Source: Solibacillus palustris (lineage in GTDB: Bacteria; Bacillota; Bacilli; Bacillales_A; Planococcaceae). Taken from it: a stretch of 64,000 bases of DNA. Position 1 is the first letter of the stretch; every line of letters begins with the position of its first letter. The notes under the pieces are model-generated. The model made no database searches. It had not been told where the DNA came from and was given only the letters and a program-made list of their open reading frames with translations. The stretch lies in contig NZ_JAKZFC010000005.1 of the NCBI RefSeq assembly GCF_022549215.1, positions 225,440 through 289,439 of the forward strand, read 5' to 3'. Shown here in pieces: positions 55,056 through 63,838 of the stretch. A program made the position numbers and the translations under genes.

Positions 55056-56222
55056 CTATTGTAATGCTTTTTTAATACCTTCCACACCTTGCTTCACTAA
55101 ATCAAATGGGCATGCGACATTCATACGTAAAAAACCTTGTCCTGCTTTACCATATTTTGTTCCTGGGTCAAGAGCAACTAAGCCTTTATGTATAAGGCGA
55201 TGCATTATTTCATTTTCTTCAAGACCAGTTCCACGGTAATCAATCCACATTAAGTATGTTGCATCAGGAATTGAAACACAAATACCTGGAATTGCATTAA
55301 GTTCAGTAACAACATAGTCCATATTATTTTTTATATAGGGAAGTAGCTCATCTAACCAAGGTGCTCCTTTTGTATAAACGGCCTCAACTGTTGTACATGC
55401 AAAAACATTTAAGCCCATTTGTCCATGTGCTTCTGTATGTGATTTTAATGCATCAAATAATTCTTTGTTTGATGCAATCATCATCGCTGCATGAATACCC
55501 GCGATGTTAAATGTTTTTGTCGGCGCGATACATGCAATAATTTTTGCATTATCTGCATTTTTAACAGTTAGTGTCGGTGTATAACTTTTCTTAATTAAAA
55601 TATCTGCGTGAATTTCGTCTGCTAATAAATACACATCATATTTAATGCAAAGTGCAACAAGCTCCTCTAATTGTTCACGACTCCATACAATACCGATTGG
55701 ATTGTGCGGATTACATAAAATGTACATCTTGATATCAGATTGGAAGATTTGTTCGAGTTTTTCAAAGTTTAAAAAATATTGACCATCTTGCTCAGTTAGC
55801 TCACATGTAATGATTTCTCGTTGTTGTGCATTTGGAATATTGAAAAATGGAGGATAGGCTGGTGTCGCCATTCCGATTTTGTCACCTTTTTTCGTAAATG
55901 TCTCAACAATAGTGGCAATTGCAGGTACAACTCCTGATTGGAATAGGATTGTATCTGGATCGATTGTCCAGTTGTGACGTGTTTGATACCATTGCACCGT
56001 GGCATCTTTAACCTTACAGTTTTCGAACGTATAACCAAAAATGGGATGTTTTAAACGTTCAGTTATGGCTTCACTTACTACTGTTGGTGCGGGAAAATCC
56101 ATGTCAGCAATCCACATTGGTAGAAGCTCTGATGTATTCTCTAAGTTATAAACCTCGCACATTTTATCCCATTTAATGGAGCTAGAATTTCGGCGTTCAT
56201 GAATTTCATTAAAAAATGACAT
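55056..56222 (-). CDS. patB: MalY/PatB-family aminotransferase (cystathionine beta-lyase)
   Basis: 388 residues, class I/II PLP fold. The PLP lysine is in CIAPTKTFNIAG (about 230-241), the Asp/Tyr pair in LLADEIHADI (about 200-209). PMWIADMDFPAP (about 35-46) is the characteristic MalY/PatB opening. It splits cystathionine to homocysteine or acts as a C-S lyase. The neighbour yugE, divergent here, is also beside patB in B. subtilis. ATG follows AAAGAGGATTATTA. Confidence 0.93.
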   Translation of the reverse strand: MSFFNEIHERRNSSSIKWDKMCEVYNLENTSELLPMWIADMDFPAPTVVSEAITERLKHPIFGYTFENCKVKDATVQWYQTRHNWTIDPDTILFQSGVVPAIATIVETFTKKGDKIGMATPAYPPFFNIPNAQQREIITCELTEQDGQYFLNFEKLEQIFQSDIKMYILCNPHNPIGIVWSREQLEELVALCIKYDVYLLADEIHADILIKKSYTPTLTVKNADNAKIIACIAPTKTFNIAGIHAAMMIASNKELFDALKSHTEAHGQMGLNVFACTTVEAVYTKGAPWLDELLPYIKNNMDYVVTELNAIPGICVSIPDATYLMWIDYRGTGLEENEIMHRLIHKGLVALDPGTKYGKAGQGFLRMNVACPFDLVKQGVEGIKKALQ

Positions 56223-56304
56223 TAATAATCCTCTTTTCTTTTTGATATGTTCGAACCTATGTTATCATACTAACTAATAGAAAGAGAGTAGTTAGGTGAA
56301 TAAA

Positions 56305-56565
56305 ATGGAAAATACAGAAATGAACCAGAAGTGTGTACAACTATTGCTGGACTGGGATCCGTTTAATTTAGGCTCAGAAAGCTATGAAACTGAAACTGCT
56401 GATGTTGTAGCTGCCTTGCAAGGAATTGACGACCCATCTGAACTAGCAAAAGTGATTCAAACTGTTTATGAATACTCTTACGAACAATGGATCCCATTTG
56501 AAGACTGTGTCGCGATTTCATATAAACTTATCGCAGAAAAATTTATAGCAAAATGTATTATCTAA
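56305..56565 (+). CDS. yugE: YugE, DUF1871-family protein
   Basis: 86 residues, helical, acidic. LLDWDPFNLGSESYETETAD (about 13-32) and the Trp-containing YEQWIPFEDCVAISYKL match DUF1871. ATG 56305 follows AGTTAGGTGAATAAA; ATG 56296 lies in that site. Divergent from patB. Function unknown. Confidence 0.85.
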   Translation: MENTEMNQKCVQLLLDWDPFNLGSESYETETADVVAALQGIDDPSELAKVIQTVYEYSYEQWIPFEDCVAISYKLIAEKFIAKCII

Positions 56566-56566
56566 C

Positions 56567-56607
56567 AAAAACGAGCAACCCAAACCAATGGGCTGCTCGT
56601 TTTTTTA
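56567..56607 (+). terminator. Bidirectional terminator after yugE
   Basis: AAAACGAGCA-CCCA / TGGG-TGCTCGTTTT stem followed by a T-run; it also ends the XRE gene on the other strand. Confidence 0.9.
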
Positions 56608-56811
56608 TTTTAAACCGTCGACTAAATTCGAAACGGGTACATCTAGTATTGTAGATAACACGAATAATGATTGCTTTGAAGGGATTTGTTCACCTGTTTC
56701 GTATGCAGTTAATTTTTCGATACCTAGCTGCGTTTTCATTGAAAGCTCTTCAATTGATAATTTTTTCTCTATACGTAAAAGTTTTAATTGTTCATGAAGT
56801 GAAACCTTCAT
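56605..56811 (-). CDS. Small XRE-family DNA-binding protein
   Basis: 68 residues, essentially a lone Cro/C1 helix-turn-helix: LKLLRIEKKLSIEELSMKTQ, then LGIEKLTAYETGEQIPSKQS, LSTILDVPVSNL. ATG 56811 has AAGGATG 8 nt upstream; GTG 56820 overlaps it. A likely repressor with no obvious target, standing between yugE and a broken symporter gene. Confidence 0.85.
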   Translation of the reverse strand: MKVSLHEQLKLLRIEKKLSIEELSMKTQLGIEKLTAYETGEQIPSKQSLFVLSTILDVPVSNLVDGLK

Positions 56812-56950
56812 GTGGTTCACATCCTTCCTGAAATTTCGATTATTTTAAATATAATATGCAGGAAGATTTATGAAATCCAATATTATGTGAAAAAATGAAA
56901 ATTAATAAAGGATTATCCGATAAATAATTTTTGGATAAACCTTTTAATAC

Positions 56951-57400
56951 TTAACTAAAGAACACTTTATTTACGAAAATAGCAATGATGCATAACGGTG
57001 CTAAATAACAAACAATAAAGTACCAAATATTATAGACAACCGGTAAAGTTTGCATTTCCTCACGCGAAATTTTCTTCGAACAATGATATCCCGCGAAAAT
57101 CGACGTTAATAATGCACCAATCGGCATTAGAATAGCGCTTGTAACATAATCTACGAAGCCGAAAATCGAACGGTTTAAAATTAATATCTAATAGAAGTCC
57201 AAATGATAAGGCTCTAGGAATCCCTACGATGAAAATGACTGCTGCAAAAACCAAGTTGTTTTTTTGCGAGATTGTGTTTTTTCGCGAATTCCAATTGATA
57301 CAACAACTTCAAGCATAGCAATCGCACTTGGATCCTTTTGACCTCGACGCCCAATCATAAATTCGGCTATTAATAAAGGTAAACCTATAATAACTATACA
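56951..57400 (-). pseudogene. Remnant of NSS-family sodium symporter (YhdH/YocR-like)
   Basis: Joined frames on the minus strand give family pieces in order: GLPLLIAEFMIGRRGQKDP (end of TM2 region), directly followed by SAIAMLEVVVSIGIRE (TM7 region), then after a shift in an A7 run FAAVIFIVGIPRALSFGLLL, then after another shift FGFVDYVTSAILMPIGALL and a C-terminal segment ending NKVFFS before a stop at 56951. So a large internal stretch between TM2 and TM7 is gone and at least two frameshifts follow; there is no start or ribosome site. Clearly inactive. Confidence 0.88.
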
Positions 57401-57596
57401 TTTAAAGCAAAATATTTTGTGAAATGCAATAATTTTAAAAGGAAAATAGATCGATCTTTTTGTTTTAAGACGTTAATTTTGTACTCTATATACAGAAAAT
57501 ACTATATTAAGTCGATTCTTTGTTACGCATAGTATCATATGTTATAATTTAACATGACATATACGTATTGATGAAAAAAGAAGGTAGGAACAAAGT

Positions 57597-57971
57597 ATGG
57601 TAAAAAAAATTGAAGTAGGTGACGTACTAATCGGTAAAGTAACAGGAATTCAACCATACGGAGCTTTTGTTGCTTTAGATGAACAGACACAAGGTCTTGT
57701 CCATATATCAGAAATTACTTACGGATTTGTAAAAGATGTAAATGACTTTCTATCGGTAGGGGAAGACATTGAAGTTAAGGTGCTTGAAGTAGACGAAGAA
57801 CAAAAGAAAATTAGTTTATCGATTCGTGAGTTACAAGAAGTACCCTATTATCGAAAAAAAGAGTCGCATCCAAGACGTTCATTACAAGATCGTGTGGATG
57901 AAGTCGATGCGGACGGCTTTAGAATTTTAAAAGACAAATTAAAAGATTGGATTGAGCAATCAGGTCAGTAA
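57597..57971 (+). CDS. yugI: S1-domain RNA-binding general stress protein YugI (GSP13)
   Basis: 124 residues. One S1 OB-fold (about 5-75): GDVLIGKVTGIQPYGAFVAL, GLVHISEI, KVLEVDEEQKKISLSIREL. A charged tail follows. It associates with ribosomes in relatives. ATG follows AGAAGGTAGGAACAAAGT. The yugE-yugI-yugJ neighbourhood matches B. subtilis. Confidence 0.92.
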   Translation: MVKKIEVGDVLIGKVTGIQPYGAFVALDEQTQGLVHISEITYGFVKDVNDFLSVGEDIEVKVLEVDEEQKKISLSIRELQEVPYYRKKESHPRRSLQDRVDEVDADGFRILKDKLKDWIEQSGQ

Positions 57972-57979
57972 TGACAATA

Positions 57980-58018
57980 AGAAGGTGTCCGAGAAGTAAT
58001 TCTTGGACATCTTTTTTG
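57980..58018 (+). terminator. yugI terminator
   Basis: AGAAGGTGTCC and GGACATCTTTTTT form a stem with one or two G-U pairs and a T-run. Confidence 0.75.
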
Positions 58019-58374
58019 CATAGTAGAGCAAGAGGCAGGGACAAAAAAGAAAATGATAGAACAAAATACAATCGGACTAACACTTTTTTGACTTACGAGG
58101 GAGCTTCAATTTGATTAGGTGAAATATTAATATTATTTTTCACATTTTTCAAAAAAAACGAGATATGTACCAACCACTTCGATTTTCTTTTTTGTAATAA
58201 AAACTAGCAATATTGTATATTTTTATATCGAAAAAGTATTTTTTTCATTAAATCACGACTGAATTCAGAAAATTATTCGAAGTGTGACAAATTATTTAAC
58301 AAAGTTATATTGAAGTATGTTACAATGTTGGCGGAAAGACACTATTACATTAAATTTTAAAGAGGCGAATAACA
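58019..58374 (+). promoter_or_regulatory. Glutamate dehydrogenase upstream region
   Basis: About 355 bp without a gene. TGAATTCAGAAAATT (58260-58274) matches 11 of 15 bases of the CodY box AATTTTCWGAAAATT, all in its right two thirds. A TACAAT (58321-58326) is a plausible -10 with no convincing -35. Nothing else seen. Confidence 0.35.
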
Positions 58375-59619
58375 ATGGCTGAAAATTTAAACTTGTTTAC
58401 ATCAACTCAAGAAGTAATTCATGAGGCATTAAATAAACTAGGTTATGATGAAGGAATGTACGAATTATTAAAAGAACCACTTCGTATGTTAACAGTACGC
58501 ATTCCAGTAAAAATGGACGACGGTACAACAAAAGTTTTTACTGGTTACCGCGCGCAGCACAATGATGCAGTAGGTCCAACAAAAGGTGGGGTACGCTTCC
58601 ATCCGATGGTTAGTGAAGAGGAAGTGAAAGCGCTTTCTATGTGGATGACATTAAAGTGCGGTATTGTTGACCTTCCTTATGGTGGTGGTAAAGGTGGGAT
58701 AATTTGTGACCCACGTGAAATGTCCATGGGCGAAGTTGAGCGTTTAAGCCGTGGTTATGTACGTGCAATTAGCCAAGTAGTAGGGCCAACAAAAGACATT
58801 CCAGCACCAGACGTATTTACAAATGCACAAATTATGGCGTGGATGATGGATGAATATAGCCGCATGGACGAGTTTAACTCACCAGGTTTTATTACTGGTA
58901 AGCCAATTGTACTTGGTGGTTCACAAGGTCGCGATCGTGCAACTGCAGAAGGTGTTACTATTGTAATTGAAGAAGCTGCAAAAAAGCGTGGTATTGAAAT
59001 TAAAGGTGCACGTGTTGTTATTCAAGGCTTCGGTAACGCGGGTAGCTTCTTAGCGAAATTTATGAGCGATTTAGGTGCAAAAATAATTGGTATTTCAGAT
59101 GCACATGGTGCACTGCATGATCCGAATGGTTTAGATATTGACTATCTATTAGATCGTCGCGATTCATTCGGAACGGTGACAACATTATTTGAAAATACGA
59201 TTTCTAATAAAGAGCTATTAGAATTAGACTGTGATATTTTAGTTCCTGCTGCAATTGAAAACCAAATTACGGCAGAAAATGCACATAACATTAAAGCAAA
59301 CATCGTTGTTGAAGCGGCAAACGGTCCGACAACGTCAGAAGCAACAAAAATTTTAACAGAGCGTGGCATTCTTTTAGTACCAGACGTTTTAGCATCAGCA
59401 GGTGGTGTTACGGTATCTTACTTCGAGTGGGTACAAAATAACATGGGCTACTACTGGACGGAAGAAGAAGTACGTGAAAAATTATATGCAAAAATGATAA
59501 CGGCTTTTGACAATGTTTACACAACGGCTCAAAACCGTAACATCAACATGCGCTTAGCAGCTTACATGGTAGGTGTACGCCGCACAGCAGAAGCATCACG
59601 CTTCCGTGGTTGGGTATAG
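58375..59619 (+). CDS. Glutamate dehydrogenase (GudB/RocG)
   Basis: 414 residues of the hexameric Glu/Leu/Phe/Val dehydrogenase family. Substrate and catalytic lysines: GPTKGGVRFHP (Lys70) and PYGGGKGGI (Lys106). The NAD-binding motif is VIQGFGNAGSFLA (about 215-227). It deaminates glutamate to 2-oxoglutarate. The active-site region shows no in-frame duplication of the kind that silences gudB in laboratory B. subtilis, so it should be active. gudB or rocG cannot be told apart from sequence alone. ATG follows AAAGAGGCGAATAACA. Confidence 0.95.
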   Translation: MAENLNLFTSTQEVIHEALNKLGYDEGMYELLKEPLRMLTVRIPVKMDDGTTKVFTGYRAQHNDAVGPTKGGVRFHPMVSEEEVKALSMWMTLKCGIVDLPYGGGKGGIICDPREMSMGEVERLSRGYVRAISQVVGPTKDIPAPDVFTNAQIMAWMMDEYSRMDEFNSPGFITGKPIVLGGSQGRDRATAEGVTIVIEEAAKKRGIEIKGARVVIQGFGNAGSFLAKFMSDLGAKIIGISDAHGALHDPNGLDIDYLLDRRDSFGTVTTLFENTISNKELLELDCDILVPAAIENQITAENAHNIKANIVVEAANGPTTSEATKILTERGILLVPDVLASAGGVTVSYFEWVQNNMGYYWTEEEVREKLYAKMITAFDNVYTTAQNRNINMRLAAYMVGVRRTAEASRFRGWV

Positions 59620-59629
59620 GAAATAATTT

Positions 59630-59663
59630 AGTCTCACTTCTTTCGTAGAGGTGGGGCTTTTTA
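59630..59663 (+). terminator. Glutamate dehydrogenase terminator
   Basis: AGTCTCACTTCT and AGAGGTGGGGCT pair (with G-U) around TTCGT, then TTTTT. Confidence 0.7.
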
Positions 59664-59676
59664 TAAATTGAAACTT

Positions 59677-59749
59677 TGCTCGGGAGGCCTCATCCCACCG
59701 AGCATTAGTTTTCACTAATCGGGCTTTTAGGGATAGTGGATCGTCCACT
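59677..59749 (+). other. Three-hairpin leader upstream of iron alcohol dehydrogenase
   Basis: Three stems in 73 nt: TGCTCGG/CCGAGCA (59677-59704), ATTAGT/ACTAAT with a TTTC loop (59704-59719), and AGTGGA/TCCACT with a TCG loop (59735-59749). The ribosome site AGGAGG follows at about 59777. No ORF inside and no match to a riboswitch I know. Confidence 0.5.
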
Positions 59750-59788
59750 TTGCTTTCTAAATGCGGGATAAACGACAGGAGGATTTTC

Positions 59789-60952
59789 ATGAACAAATTT
59801 TCATTTTATAATCCAGTAAAAATTCATTTTGGTAGGGGCAGTGTTGAATATTTACGTAAAGGGCTACCGCAGTATGGACAAAATATTTTAATCGTATATG
59901 GTGGAGGAAGCATTAAAGCGAACGGTGTGTATGATGATATCATGAAGATTTTAAGTGACTTGAATATGAATGTATTTGAGTTGGCTGGTGTTGAACCAAA
60001 TCCGCGTGTTGAAACGGCACGTAAAGGGATAGCCATTTGTAAAGAAAATAATATTGATATTGTATTAGCTGTTGGTGGTGGTTCTGTAATCGACTGTTCA
60101 AAGCTTATCGTAGCAGGGGCTAAGGTAGAGGAAGATGCTTGGGATATCGTTTTGAAAAAGGTTTTGCCTACAGAAGCATTACCACTTGCAACTGTATTAA
60201 CACTAGCGGCAACTGCATCTGAAATGAACTCAGGATCTGTGATTACAAATTTAGAAACGAAGGAAAAATTCAGTTGGGGCAGTCCGGCATGCTTCCCTAA
60301 ATTTTCGATTTTAGACCCTGCTTATACATTTTCTGTCCCTAAAGATCAAACGATAAACGGTGTTGTTGATACGATGTCACATATTTTCGAGCAATACTTC
60401 AACAACGCATCAAACACGCCAATAACGGATGAGATGAGCGAAGGGATTTTACGGACATTAATCGAAGTTGCACCAAAAGCTTTAAAAGATCCTACTAACT
60501 ATGACTACCGCGAAACGTTAATGCTTGCGGGTACGCTCGGCTTAAACGGATTTTTATCATTAGGTTCGCGCGGAGACTGGGCAACGCATAATATCGAGCA
60601 TGCGGTTTCGGCATACTATGACATTGCACATGCAGGAGGTTTAGCAATACTTTTCCCACACTGGATGAAGCATAATGTACAAGTCAATCCAGCACGCTTT
60701 GCAAAAATTGCGGTGAATGTATTCGGTATTGACGTTAAGGATAAAACAGATGAAGAAATGGCATTAGAAGGAATCGACGCATTATCGGCATTTTGGACTT
60801 CAATTGGTGCACCAAATCGCTTAGCGGATTATAAAATTGATGCAACATACTTTAATGAAATTGTTGAGCACTGCATGGTCAATGGTCCATTTGGTAATTT
60901 TAATAAGCTTCAAGCAGAGGACGTACGAAAAATTTTAGAAATGTCTCTATAA
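59789..60952 (+). CDS. yugJ: Iron-containing alcohol dehydrogenase (YugJ/YugK)
   Basis: 387 residues, group III (Fe) ADH, butanol dehydrogenase type. The nucleotide loop is LAVGGGSVIDCSKL (about 94-107); metal ligands are expected in VVDTMSHIFEQYF (about 193-205) and EHAVSAYYDIAHAGGLAILF (about 270-290). It reduces aldehydes with NAD(P)H. ATG 59789 follows ACAGGAGGATTTTC; an in-frame ATG at 59750 lies in the leader. Next to yugI as in B. subtilis, which has two copies (yugJ, yugK); which one this corresponds to is not decidable. Confidence 0.92.
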   Translation: MNKFSFYNPVKIHFGRGSVEYLRKGLPQYGQNILIVYGGGSIKANGVYDDIMKILSDLNMNVFELAGVEPNPRVETARKGIAICKENNIDIVLAVGGGSVIDCSKLIVAGAKVEEDAWDIVLKKVLPTEALPLATVLTLAATASEMNSGSVITNLETKEKFSWGSPACFPKFSILDPAYTFSVPKDQTINGVVDTMSHIFEQYFNNASNTPITDEMSEGILRTLIEVAPKALKDPTNYDYRETLMLAGTLGLNGFLSLGSRGDWATHNIEHAVSAYYDIAHAGGLAILFPHWMKHNVQVNPARFAKIAVNVFGIDVKDKTDEEMALEGIDALSAFWTSIGAPNRLADYKIDATYFNEIVEHCMVNGPFGNFNKLQAEDVRKILEMSL

Positions 60953-60954
60953 AA

Positions 60955-60989
60955 AAAGACTGTCCAAAAGTGTTTGCTTTTGGACAGTA
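60955..60989 (-). terminator. Terminator of CDF transporter gene
   Basis: ACTGTCCAAAAG and CTTTTGGACAGT, a perfect 12-bp stem; on the minus strand a T7 run follows. It also separates the converging alcohol dehydrogenase gene. Confidence 0.9.
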
Positions 60990-61006
60990 CTCCCCTCAAA
61001 TTTACA

Positions 61007-61990
61007 TCATACCTTTTTGTTATTCTGTTTCATTGCTGTGTGTTGCCATCTGCGCTCACCGTCGTCTTCGTCAAAGGCCATTGTCACTTTTGTTACGCCT
61101 TTTTGATTTAATAGTAAATCCGTTAAATGATCTCGTACGTCATCCAAATAGGCGAGCGATAACTTCGGATCTGTTTCGGCTATAAGCTCAACATGTAAAA
61201 ACTCACCCTCTTTAATTACTTCTAAGCGAGCGATATCTTTAATATTTGGATCTTCCATTACCAAGTTTCCAATGTGTACAAGCATTTCCTCATCTGTTTC
61301 TCCGATTGCGCCTCTTGCGTTGTCTAAAAACACACGACCAACCACGTAAAACATCATCAGACCGATAATCATTGACACTAAACCTTCAATACGATAGAAC
61401 TCTGTGAAATAAGCAATAATAATTGCAAAAAATGCGAGTATATTACCTGATGTTGCAACTGAATCTTCCATCCAAACAAGTTTTGTGGCAGGTTTTGCAC
61501 GGTTCAAATATTTTATTGATTGTATGATTGCAACACCTTTTGTTTCAACGCCAACCTCATGCAATACTTCTTTTGCTGCCTTATGCAAAACGGTAAATTC
61601 TAAAATTGTACCAATAGCAAGTACCCCTAGTGCAATCCAAATACCTGATGATTCAGTTGCTGGATGTAGGAAGTGATGCCATCCTTCTTTAATTGTTTCG
61701 TATGAAAGAATCGCAACGATTAATACAGCCCCTAGACAAACTAGGTTAACAATTCGTCCGTAACCGTTTGGAAATCGCTGTGTCGGTGCCTTTTTTGATA
61801 AAGCCGAACCAATAAATACGAAAAACTGATTCGCTGCATCACCGAATGAATGCATCATTTCTGCAAACATCGCAACATTTCCAGTTAAGAAAAATGCCAC
61901 GCCCTTAATGACACCTAAAAAAGTGTTTACAAATGCAGCTAATAAGGAAGGTCGATTCCCACCTTTTAATAAGCTAAAAAGTTCTCCCAT
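61007..61990 (-). CDS. Cation diffusion facilitator (CDF) transporter
   Basis: 327 residues, six membrane segments. Metal sites: AEMMHSFGDAANQF in TM2 (HxxxD, about 45-58) and VWMEDSVATSGN in TM5 (about 174-185). The C-terminal cytoplasmic ferredoxin-like domain covers about 225-310. It exports divalent metals (Zn, Mn, Fe or Co) against protons; HxxxD rather than the zinc DxxxD type leaves the metal open. ATG 61990 follows GGAGGCGGATTGGCC. Lies 16 nt after the mgtC-like gene, so they probably form an operon. Confidence 0.9.
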   Translation of the reverse strand: MGELFSLLKGGNRPSLLAAFVNTFLGVIKGVAFFLTGNVAMFAEMMHSFGDAANQFFVFIGSALSKKAPTQRFPNGYGRIVNLVCLGAVLIVAILSYETIKEGWHHFLHPATESSGIWIALGVLAIGTILEFTVLHKAAKEVLHEVGVETKGVAIIQSIKYLNRAKPATKLVWMEDSVATSGNILAFFAIIIAYFTEFYRIEGLVSMIIGLMMFYVVGRVFLDNARGAIGETDEEMLVHIGNLVMEDPNIKDIARLEVIKEGEFLHVELIAETDPKLSLAYLDDVRDHLTDLLLNQKGVTKVTMAFDEDDGERRWQHTAMKQNNKKV

Positions 61991-62006
61991 GGCCAATCCG
62001 CCTCCG

Positions 62007-62726
62007 TTAATCTAAGTATTCTATATGGATGTTTTTTATAAACGGTAATTTGCGAAGCCTATTATAAATTGCGAGTGTATTATTTGCTTCTACTGTTGAA
62101 AAACGCATATCAATTTCATGTAGAGGCTTTTCAGTTGCAAGTATATCGCGAATGCAAATATTTTCGATAAACATTCCGTGCATTTTCATATAGTCAATTA
62201 AATCTTGAATATGCTCGGCTTGATCGATAATAACAACAAGTTTTACTTCGCGCATACGTAATCGTTTAGGACCAAATCTCATTAGAAGTGGTGCTATTAC
62301 TTCTATTCCGATTACTACGATGACAACGGTAATAAAAGCCTGAATGTAAAAACCAGCTCCGACAGCTATACCGATCGCAGCCGCACCCCAAATCATCGCG
62401 GCAGTAGTAAGACCTGTAATACTATCATTTCCTTTTCTCAAAATAACACCAGCACCTAAAAATCCGATACCACTAACAATTTGTGCTGCTAAACGTAAAG
62501 GGTCCATCGTGATATTAATATCTGGACGCGCGGGTGTTGAATACGCTGTTTCGATTGAAATAATCGTTAATAAGCAACTAAATGTCGCGATAACCATGCT
62601 CGTTTTTAACCCAACTGGCTTCTTTTTTAATTCTCTTTCTATCCCGATAATCAAACTAAGGGTTGCCGCAATTAATAATTTTAACAATACATCTAGTATA
62701 AATTGATCTCCTGTTAACCATCCCAT
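62007..62726 (-). CDS. MgtC/SapB-family membrane protein
   Basis: 239 residues. The MgtC domain (about 10-145) has LIIGIERELKKKPVGLKT (about 27-44), QIVSGIGFLGAGVILRKG and GLTTAAMIWGAAAIGIAVG. A C-terminal ACT-like cytoplasmic domain (about 155-235) follows. MgtC proteins affect Mg2+ homeostasis or F-type ATPase in other bacteria. ATG 62726 has AAAAGGAG 9 nt upstream; ATG 62735 abuts that site. Upstream of the CDF gene in one operon, suggesting a joint metal-ion role. Confidence 0.9.
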   Translation of the reverse strand: MGWLTGDQFILDVLLKLLIAATLSLIIGIERELKKKPVGLKTSMVIATFSCLLTIISIETAYSTPARPDINITMDPLRLAAQIVSGIGFLGAGVILRKGNDSITGLTTAAMIWGAAAIGIAVGAGFYIQAFITVVIVVIGIEVIAPLLMRFGPKRLRMREVKLVVIIDQAEHIQDLIDYMKMHGMFIENICIRDILATEKPLHEIDMRFSTVEANNTLAIYNRLRKLPFIKNIHIEYLD

Positions 62727-62867
62727 GAAGTCCATCTCCTTTTATGTATATATCGAGATTCGAACTCACAAGTGAAAAATCCTCTATTTTTTATAGTTTT
62801 CTACAAATGAAAGGAGTAAAATAAGTGCTTATGGAAAATATAATTTAATAGAAAGTAGGGGAATGAA

Positions 62868-63758
62868 CTGGATAAACCACCTATTCATCCATATATTCCA
62901 ATCTTTATTGGTGTAATTTCTGTTTCTCTTTCCGCGATTTTCGTAAAACTGGCAAATGCTGAATCAGGGGTTATCGCATTTTATCGCATGTTATTTTCAG
63001 TGCTAATAATGATGCCTTGGTTTTTAATGTACTATCGCCATGAATTGAAAGAGCTATCAAAGAGAGATTGGTTATTTTCGTCAATTGCCGGTATATTTTT
63101 GGCTTTCCACTTTATATTGTGGTTCGAATCTTTGAACTATACGTCCGTTGCCAGTTCAACAGTACTAGTAACGATGCAACCGCTATTTGCCTTTATTGGC
63201 ACGTATTTATTTTTTAAAGAAAAGATTACGTTGAAAACAGTTGTTGCGGGGATAATTGCGGTTTTGGGAAGCGTCCTCATTAGCTGGGGAGATTTTCAAG
63301 TAAGTGGTTCGGCATTATATGGAGACATTTTAGCTTTGATTGCATGTGCACTTGTTACGGGTTATTTACTTTTTGGACAAGATGTTCGTCAGCGATTATC
63401 GTTAGTAACGTATACAATTGTTGTTTATTGTATTAGTACGATTACATTATTCTTTTATATTATTGTAAGAGAACAATCATTTGGTCCTTATCCGGCGATA
63501 GAATGGTTTTGGTTTATTTTACTAGCGATTATTCCAAACTTATTAGGACATAATTTGTTTAATTGGTCATTGAAATGGGTTAGTACAAATGTTATTTCAA
63601 TCGCGATATTATTCGAACCAGTTGGCGCGGCAATCTTAGCTATTTTTATTTTCCAAGAGTATTTAACGGGCACGCAAATTATTGGAGGATTAATTGTAAT
63701 AGCAGGGATTATGCTGTTTGTTGTAGATATAAAAAAGTTTTTCTTAAAAAAAGCTTGA
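62868..63758 (+). CDS. EamA/DMT-family transporter with CTG start
   Basis: About 296 residues with ten membrane segments in two EamA halves (about 8-140 and 150-288; AFHFILWFESLNYTSVASST, LFEPVGAAILAIFIFQEYLT). The reading frame is open from a TAG upstream, and the only start that keeps TM1 (PYIPIFIGVISVSLSAIFVK) is CTG 62868, with AGGGG 6 nt before it. ATG 62988 would delete the first membrane segment. Drug/metabolite exporter superfamily; substrate unknown. Confidence 0.85.
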   Translation: MDKPPIHPYIPIFIGVISVSLSAIFVKLANAESGVIAFYRMLFSVLIMMPWFLMYYRHELKELSKRDWLFSSIAGIFLAFHFILWFESLNYTSVASSTVLVTMQPLFAFIGTYLFFKEKITLKTVVAGIIAVLGSVLISWGDFQVSGSALYGDILALIACALVTGYLLFGQDVRQRLSLVTYTIVVYCISTITLFFYIIVREQSFGPYPAIEWFWFILLAIIPNLLGHNLFNWSLKWVSTNVISIAILFEPVGAAILAIFIFQEYLTGTQIIGGLIVIAGIMLFVVDIKKFFLKKA

Positions 63759-63763
63759 TTTAA

Positions 63764-63808
63764 GTTATCCTTTTGAGTTATATTATTAATTGTCCTCAAA
63801 AGGATAAC
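63764..63808 (+). terminator. Long hairpin after EamA gene
   Basis: GTTATCCTTTTGAG and CTCAAAAGGATAAC, perfect 14-bp stem, 17-nt loop. No T-run follows, so it may be a weak or Rho-assisted terminator. Confidence 0.55.
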
Positions 63809-63838
63809 AACTTCAGAAAAAATATTTTGAAATAGTTA

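Noticed and set aside
54863..55087. 74-codon minus-strand ORF (and the similar plus frame 45922-46200)
   Set aside because: Both lie in the family 2 repeat elements and merely read through their GC-rich hairpins.
58375..59619. Cryptic gudB-type glutamate dehydrogenase with an inactivating duplication
   Set aside because: The lysine-containing active-site region reads normally, with no duplicated triplet residues.
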